Origin: Paguma larvata
Lineage: Eukaryota; Chordata; Mammalia; Carnivora; Viverridae
Assembly (NCBI GenBank): GCA_030068075.1
Contig: CM057825.1
Coordinates: forward strand, 127,246,739 to 127,310,738
Reading direction: 5' to 3'
DNA length: 64,000 nucleotides
The stretch's first letter is position 1, and each line of letters starts with the position of its first letter. A program made the position numbers and the translations under genes. The notes under the pieces are model-generated. The model was not told where the DNA came from. It saw only the letters and a list, made by a program, of their open reading frames with translations, and made no database searches. Positions 53,201-61,110 of this stretch are shown piece by piece.

Positions 53201-56200
53201 ACAGCACACGGTACATTTTCTAAGATAGACCACATTCTGGGGCACAGGGAAGCTCTGAATAAATATAAAAGAATTGAGATCATACCATGCACACTGTCAG
53301 ACCACAATGCTTTGAAACTTGAAATCAACCATAGGAGAAAGCCTGGAAAATATCCAAAAACATGGAGGCTAAGAAACAACCTACTAAAAGATGAGTGGGT
53401 CAACCAAGCCATCAGAGAAGAAATTAAAAAATACATGGAAACAAATGAAAATGAAAATACAACAACCCAAATGCTCTGGGATGCAGCAAAGGCAGTCCTG
53501 AGAGGGAAATATATTGCAATCCAGGCCCACCTCAAGAAACAAGAAAAATCAATAACACAAATTCTAACAGCATGCCTAAAGGAACTAGAAGCAGAACAAC
53601 TAAAACAACCCAAGCCCAGCAGAAAGAGAGAAATAACAAAGATCAGGGCACAAATTAATCATATGGAAACAGAAAAGGTAGTGGAACAGGTCAATGAAAC
53701 CAAAAGCTGGTTCATTGAAAAAATAAACAAAATAGACAAACCTCTAGCCAGGCTTCTCAAAAAGAAAAGAGAGAGAACTCAAATAGATAAAATCGTGAAT
53801 GAAAAGGGAGAAATTACAACCAATCCCTCAGAAATACAAGCAATCATCAGAGAATACTATGAAAAATTATATGCCACCAAACTCGGCAACCTGAAAGAAA
53901 TGGACAAATTCCTAAATAACCACACGCTACCAGAACTCAAACAGGAAGAAATAGAAAATTTGAACAGACATAACTAGTGAAGAAATAGAATCAGTTATCA
54001 AAAACCTCCCAGCAAATAAAAGCCCTGGACCAGATGGCTTTCCTGCGGAATTTTACCAGACATTTAAAACAGAGTTAATTCCTATCCTCCTGAAGCTGTT
54101 CCAAAAAACTGAAACGGAAGGAAAACTCCTGGACTCATTCTATGAAGCCAGCATCACTTTGATTCCCAAACCAGATAGAGACCCAGCAAAGAAAGAGAAT
54201 TACAGGCTAATATCCCTGATGAATATGGATGCAAAAATTCTCAACAAGATACTAGCAAATCGAATCCAACAGCATATAAAGAGAATCATCCACCATGATC
54301 AAGTAGGATTCATCCCTGGGTTGCAGGGCTGGTCCAATATTTGCAAATCAATCAACGTGATAAATCACATTAACAAAAGAAAGGATAAGAACCATATGAT
54401 CCTGTCAATAGATGCAGAAAAAGCATTTGACAAAATACAGCACCTTTCTTGATAAAAACTCTTGAGAAAGTCGAGATAGAAGGAACATACTTAACCATCA
54501 TAAAAGCCATCTATGAAAAGCCCACAGCTAATATCATCCTCAGTGGGGAAAAATTGAGAGCCTTCCCCCTGAGAACAGGAACACGACAGGGGTGTCCACT
54601 CTTGCCACTGCTATTTAACATAGTATTGGAAGTCTTAGCATCAGCAATCAGACAACAAAACAAAATAAAAGGCATCAAGATTGGCAAGGAGGAAGTCAAA
54701 CTTTCACTTTTTGCAGATGACATGATACTTTACATGGAAAACCCGACGGAATCCACCAAAAGCCTACTAGAACTGATTCATGATTTCAGCAAAGTTGCAG
54801 GATACAAAATCAATGTACAGAAATCGTTGGCATTTCTATACACCAACAATGAAGCAGCAGAAAGAGAAATAAAGAAGCTAATCGCTTTCACAATTGCACC
54901 AAAAACCATAAAATACTTAGGAATAAACCTAACCAAAGATGTGAAAGACCTCTACACTGAAAAACTATAAAAAAAACTTATGAAGGAAATTGAGGAAGAC
55001 ACAAGAAAATGAAAAAACATCCCATGCTCATGGATTGGAAGAATAAATATCGTGAAAATGGCAATACTACCCAAAGTAACCTACACATTCAATGCAATCC
55101 CAATCAAAATTGCACCAGCATTCTTCTCAAAGCTAGAGCAAACAATCCTAAAATTTGTATGGAACCACAAAAGACCTCGAATAGCCAAAATAATACTGAA
55201 GAATAAAACCAAAGCGGGAGGCATCACAATCCCAGACTTTAACCTCTACTACAAAGAGATAGTCATCAAGACTGTATGGTATTGGGACAAAAACAGACAC
55301 ATAGACCAATGGAATAGAATAGAAAACTGAGAAATGGACCCGCAAGTGTATGGCCAACTAATCTTTGACAAAGCGGGAAAATGTATCCAATGGAAAAAAG
55401 ATAGCCTCTTTAATAAATGGTGCTAGGAGAACTGGACAGCAACATGCAAAAGAATGAAACTAGACCACTTTCTTACACCACTCACAAAAATAAATTCTAA
55501 ATGGATGAAGGATCTGAATGTGAGACAGGAAACCATCAAAATCCTAGAGGAGCAAGGAGGAAAAAGCCTCTTTGACCTAGGACGCACCAATTTCTTACTC
55601 AACTCCTCTCCAAAGGCAAGGGAATTAAAAGCAAGAATGAACTACTGGGACCTCATCAAGATAAAAACCTTCTGCACTGCAAAGGAAACAACCAACAAAA
55701 CTGATAGGCAACCAACGGAATGGGAAAAGATAGTTGCAAACGACATATCGGATAAAGGACTAGTATCCAAAATCTATAAAGAATTTACCAAACTCCACAC
55801 CCGAAAAACGAGTAATCCAGTGAAGAAATGGGCGGAAGATATGAATAGACACTTCTCCAAAGAAGACATCCAAATGGCAAACAGACGCATGAAACAATGC
55901 TCAATGTCACTCATCATCAGGGAAATACAAATCAAAACCACACTGAGATACCACCTCACACCAGTCAGAGTGGCTAAAATGAACAAATCAGGAAACTATA
56001 GATGCTGGCGAGGATGTGGAGAAACACACACCCTCTTGCACTGTTGGTGGGGATGCAGACTGGTGCAGCCACTCTGGAGAACTTTGTGGAAGTTCCTCAA
56101 AAAAATGAAAATAGATTTACCCTATGGCCCAGCAATAGCACTGTTAAGAATCTACCCAAGAGATTCAGGACTGCTGATGCAGAGGGGCACGTGTACCCCG

Positions 56201-56439
56201 ATGTTCATAGCAGCACTTTCAACAATGCCAAATTATGGAAAGAGACTAAGTGTCTATCAACTGATGAAAAACAAGAAAACAAGAAACCTAATTTTAAAAT
56301 GGGCCAAAGATGGGGTGCTTGAGTGGCTCAGTTGGTTAAGCATCTGACTCTTGGTTTTGGCTCAGGTCATGATCTTGAGGTTTCATGACTTCCGGCCTGC
56401 ATGGAGCTCTGCATTGGTGGCACAGACCCTGCTTGGAAT

Positions 56440-56471
<32 letters not shown>

Positions 56472-59400
56472 TCCATCTCTCTGACCCTCCCCACTGACAC
56501 TGTCTCTGTCTCTCTCAAAATAAAAACAACTTTAAAAAATAAAATAACATGGGCCAAAGACACGAAGATACCTCACTAAAAATTATATACAGATGGCAAA
56601 TAAGCACATGAAAAGATGTTCCACATCATATGTCATCAGGAAAATGCATACTAAGACAACAATGAGTTATTACTACACACCCATTAAAATGGCCAAAATC
56701 TGGGGTATTGATAACACCAAAGGCTGGTAAGGATGTGAGCCACAAGAACTCTCATTCATTGCTTGTGGGGATGAAAAATGGTACAGCCACTTTGGAGGAC
56801 GGCTTGGGAGTTTCTTATAAAGCTAAACATACTCTTGCCTTATTATCTAGCAATCATGCTTCTTGGTATTTATTCAAGGAGTCGAATATGAATTTTAGGG
56901 TGGTTGTTCCTATTTCTGCAGGAAAGGGTGGGAGTTTGATAGGATTTGCCCGGAATCTGTAGGTTACTTTGTGCAGCATTAACGTCTTAACAATGGGTAA
57001 GTCTTCCTATGACCATGGGACACTTTCCCTTTATTTAGATCTTTAATTTCTTTTATTTATAGCTTTCATTGCACATGTTTTTTATCTCCTTGGTTATATT
57101 TATTTCTAAGAATTTAATTTTTAGATGCTGCTGTAAATGTACTTGCTTTCCTGACTTCTTCTATGGATTGTTCACTGCTGATGTATAAAATACAGTTGAT
57201 TTGGGGGTTGATCTTATACCCTGAAATTTTGCCAAATTTGCATATTAGATCTCTTTTTAGTGCTGGATAGTATTTAGTTGTCTGGATGAACCAGAATTTA
57301 TTCATCCATTCATCCACTGAAGGACTTGGTTGTTTCCAGGTTTCGTTAAGTATGAATAACACAGCTATAAACATCTATGTTATGCTAACAGCATGCAGCC
57401 TGCTTGGAATTCTCTCTCTCCCTCATGCTCTTTCCCTCTGCCACTCATGCTCTCCCTCTCTCAAAATAAATAAATAAACATTTAACAATTACATTTAAAA
57501 GTAGAGTTAAAATAATGATAGCATGCACGCTCTCTCTCTCTCTCAAATAAAAAAAATACAAATAAATACAAAAACAAAGTTGGTTGAGACAAATATATGG
57601 TTAATAATTTCCAGGGGCGCCTGGATGGCTCAGTCAGTTAAGCATCCAACTCTTGATTTCGGCTCAGGCCATGATCTCATGGTTAGTGGAATCAAGCCCC
57701 AAGTTGGCTCCACACTCAAGCATGGAGTCTGCTTGGGATTCTCTTCCTCTCTCTCTGCCTTTCCCTTGCTCGCATGCTCTCTCTTCTTCAAAATAAATAA
57801 ATAAAAGAAAAAGAATTTCCAGTGAGACCACAACTGATAACTTGTTAATGGACTTTGTATTTTAGGTGATATAGTTAGAAATATTGATACAGTTTTAACT
57901 TAAGCCCATAGTTGACATTAGGGTTCCTTCTTTGTGTCATACACTCCTATGAGTTTTAACAAATGCATGTCATGAATCCAGCACTACAGTATCATACAGA
58001 ATAGCTTCAGTGCCCTAGAAGTCCCAGTGTTCCACTTAGTTCTCTTTCCCCTCCACCTCACGAACCTACGGTAGCCACTCATCTTTTTACTGTCTCATAG
58101 TTTTGCCTTTCCAAGAGTGTCCTGTAGTTGGAATCTACACGTGTAGATTTTACAGACTGGGTTCTCTACTTAACGCTATATATTAAGGTTCCTCCATGTC
58201 TTTTATGGCTTGATAGCTCATTTATTTTCATCACTGAATACCATTCCTTTGTATTGATGTCCCACAGATTCTTTATTCAGTCACCTAGCAAAGGACACCT
58301 TAGTTACTTCCACATTTTTTTTAATATTAATGTTTTTATTTATTTTTGAAAGAGAGAGTACAAGTGGAGGAGGGGCATAAAGAGAGGGGAGACACAAAAT
58401 CTGAAGCAGGCTCTAGGTTCTGAGCTGTCAGCACAGAGCCCGAGGCGGGGCTTGAACCCGTGAATTACGAGATCATGACCTGAGCCAAAGTCAGATGCTC
58501 AACCGACTGAGCCACCCAGGCACCCCTTCTTCCACTTTTTGTCGATAAGCTGCTATAAACACTCATCTGCAGATTTTTGTTTGAACTTAAGCTTTCATCT
58601 CATTTGGGTAAATACCTAGATTATGATGGCTAGATTAAATGTAAGAGTATGTTTAGTTGTATAATAAATTGCCAAAATGTCTTCTAAAATGGTCGCACAT
58701 GAAATTAAAATAAAAACCTTAATAATAATAATAATAAAATGGCTGTAGGCGCGCCTAGGTGGCACAGCTGGTTAAGCTTCCCACTCTCGATCTTAGCTCA
58801 GGTTATGACCTCATGGGTTTGTGGGTTCGAGCTCCACATTGGGTCATGTGCTGATGGCATGGAGCCTGCTTGGAATTCTGTCTCTCCTTCTCTCTGCCTT
58901 TCTCCCGCTTGTGCACATGCACCCATGCTCGTGCTCTCTCTCTCTCTCTCTGTCTCTCTCCTTCTCTCTCTCTCTCTTTCAAAATAAATATACTTAAAAT
59001 ACAAAAAATTTAAAATGACTGTACAATTTTGCTTTCCGATCACTAATGAATGAAAGTTCCATTGATTCACATCCTTGCCAGTATTGTTATCAGTGTTTTG
59101 GATTTTAGCTATTCTAATGGGTGTATAGTGATATCTCATTGTTGTTTTAATTGTTTAATTTAACTCCCCAATGACAAATGATTTTGAGCATCTTTTGTAG
59201 GCTTATTTGTCATTTGTATATACATTTTTTTGGTGAGGCATCTGTTTAGATCTTTTGCCCTTTTTTAGTTGCGTTGTTTGCTTTCTTATTGTTGAGGGTT
59301 TTGTTGATTTTTTAATGTAAGCCAATCTTGTATTCCCAGAATAAATCTCACTTAGTTCTAATGTACTCTCTTTTTTATATACTGCTAGATTTAATATGCT

Positions 59401-61057
59401 AGTATTTGATAAACGTATTTTCCTTTGTGCTCAGAAGATACATCATTCTATAATTTTCCCTTACAATTTTTGGTATCTAATTTTAGGATCAAGTTTATAC
59501 TGATCTTATAAAATGAACTGTGAAGTGTATTCCTCTTTGTATCCCAAGTAGGAATGAGTACATATGTTCACTAAAGAAACATGTACAAAGTTGTTTATTA
59601 AAAGCTCTATTCATATCAGGGTTTTCAACTCTTTATTATTTCCTTCCATTTTATTTGGATTTATTCTGTTATTCCCTTTCTAACTTCTTAAGTAGATAAT
59701 TAACTTATTGATTTTTAATCTTTCCCTTTTTATAATACAGAGAGCATGACATTTCTCTTAGTTTTAGCTCCATTCCAAAAGTTTTTATATGTCATATTTT
59801 CATCATTATTCACTTTTGTATGTGTGTCCTAATTTTCTTATTTGACACACAATGTTGCATTGCTCTCATGTATACAACATAGTGATTCAGCATCTCTGTA
59901 CCTTTTGCTATGCTCACCACAAGCATAGTTACCATCATTGACTATAATCCCTATGCTGTACTTTTTTTTTTTTTTTTTTTTTTGCCGTTTGTACCTTTTA
60001 TTCTCGTGACTTACTCATTCCATAACTGGAAGCCTGTATCTGCCACTCCCCTCTCTCCATTTTGCCCACACCTCCACCCCCTCTCTCTGCCAGCCATTAG
60101 TTTGTCCTATCTATAGGTCTGATTCTGCCTTTTGTTTGTTTGTTCATTCGTTTTGTTTTTTAGATTCCACATACAAGTGAAATCGTGTTATTTGTCTTTC
60201 TCTGTCCACCTTATTTCACTAACTATAATATCCTCTGGGTTTAGCCATGTCATTGCAAATGGCAAGATCTCATTTTTTTATGCCTGTGTAATAGTCTACT
60301 GTGTGTGTACAGATATAGATATATAGATACCACATCTTCTTTATCCACTTATCTACCAGTGGACACTTGGGTTCCTTCCATATTTTGAGTATTGTATATA
60401 ATCATATAAAATTCATGGAATTCCAAGAACCCTAGAATACAAACAAATAGGCCAAAACCATTAACAGCCACATGACTATGTACAATCAGCAGTTATGCTG
60501 AACATAGCCCAGGGAAGAGAAAGTATAGTTTGATATTCTTAACAGCTAGGGACTCTAGAAATTATGTTTTGGAGAGAGCAATTTTCTATTTCAAAAAAAT
60601 AAGCAAAACAAGCAGCAAATATAGAAAGGTGCTCAACATCAAGAGTCATCTGGGAAATACAAATTTAAACTTGCAGTGAGATGCCACTGCACATCCATAA
60701 TAATGGCTAAAATTTAAAACTGACCATACCAAGAGTTAGTACAGATGTGGATAAAGGGGACTCTCATGCATGGCTGGTTGGAATAAAAAGTACTCAGAAA
60801 ATTTTGGCAATATCTACAAATGCTAATAAATCTCAAATCTGTGCCCCAACAGTTCCAGTCCTAGGAAAATTATTTCCTTTAAGCACCACAAAGTAGGTGG
60901 AGAGGGGGTGCCTGGGTGGCTCAGTTGGTTGAGTGTCCAGCTACGGCTCAGGTCATGATCTCAAGGTTTGTGAGTTTGAGCTCCTCGTCGGGCTCTGTGC
61001 TGAAAACTCCGAGCCTGGAACCTGCTTCTATTCTGTGTCTCCCTTCCCCTTTCTCTG

Positions 61058-61110
<53 letters not shown>

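Larger units (their letters stand above)
50336..56268 (+). mobile_element. Nearly full-length, relatively young L1 (about 5.9 kb), inactivated
   Basis: Contains a CpG-containing 5' UTR (about 50336-51655), ORF1 and ORF2, and ends in the C-terminal region of ORF2 near 56268 without the usual 3' UTR. ORF1 has two in-frame stops. ORF2 has at least five lesions (frame changes near 53970, 54443 and 54970; TGA at 55328-55330; TAG near 55425). Long stretches still read well, so it is younger than the other L1 copies here. It sits in sense in the last large intron of the ABCA gene. Confidence 0.93.
57840..59700 (-). mobile_element. Old L1, antisense, split by two SINEs
   Basis: Old 3'-end complement: 'ccactcatctttttactgtc', 'ttaaggttcctccatgtctt', 'aagctgctataaacactcat', 'gtaaatacctagattatgat', 'gattttagctattctaatgg'. 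Then decayed ORF2 complement to about 59700. SINEs at 58320-58526 and 58748-59011 interrupt it. Confidence 0.65.
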
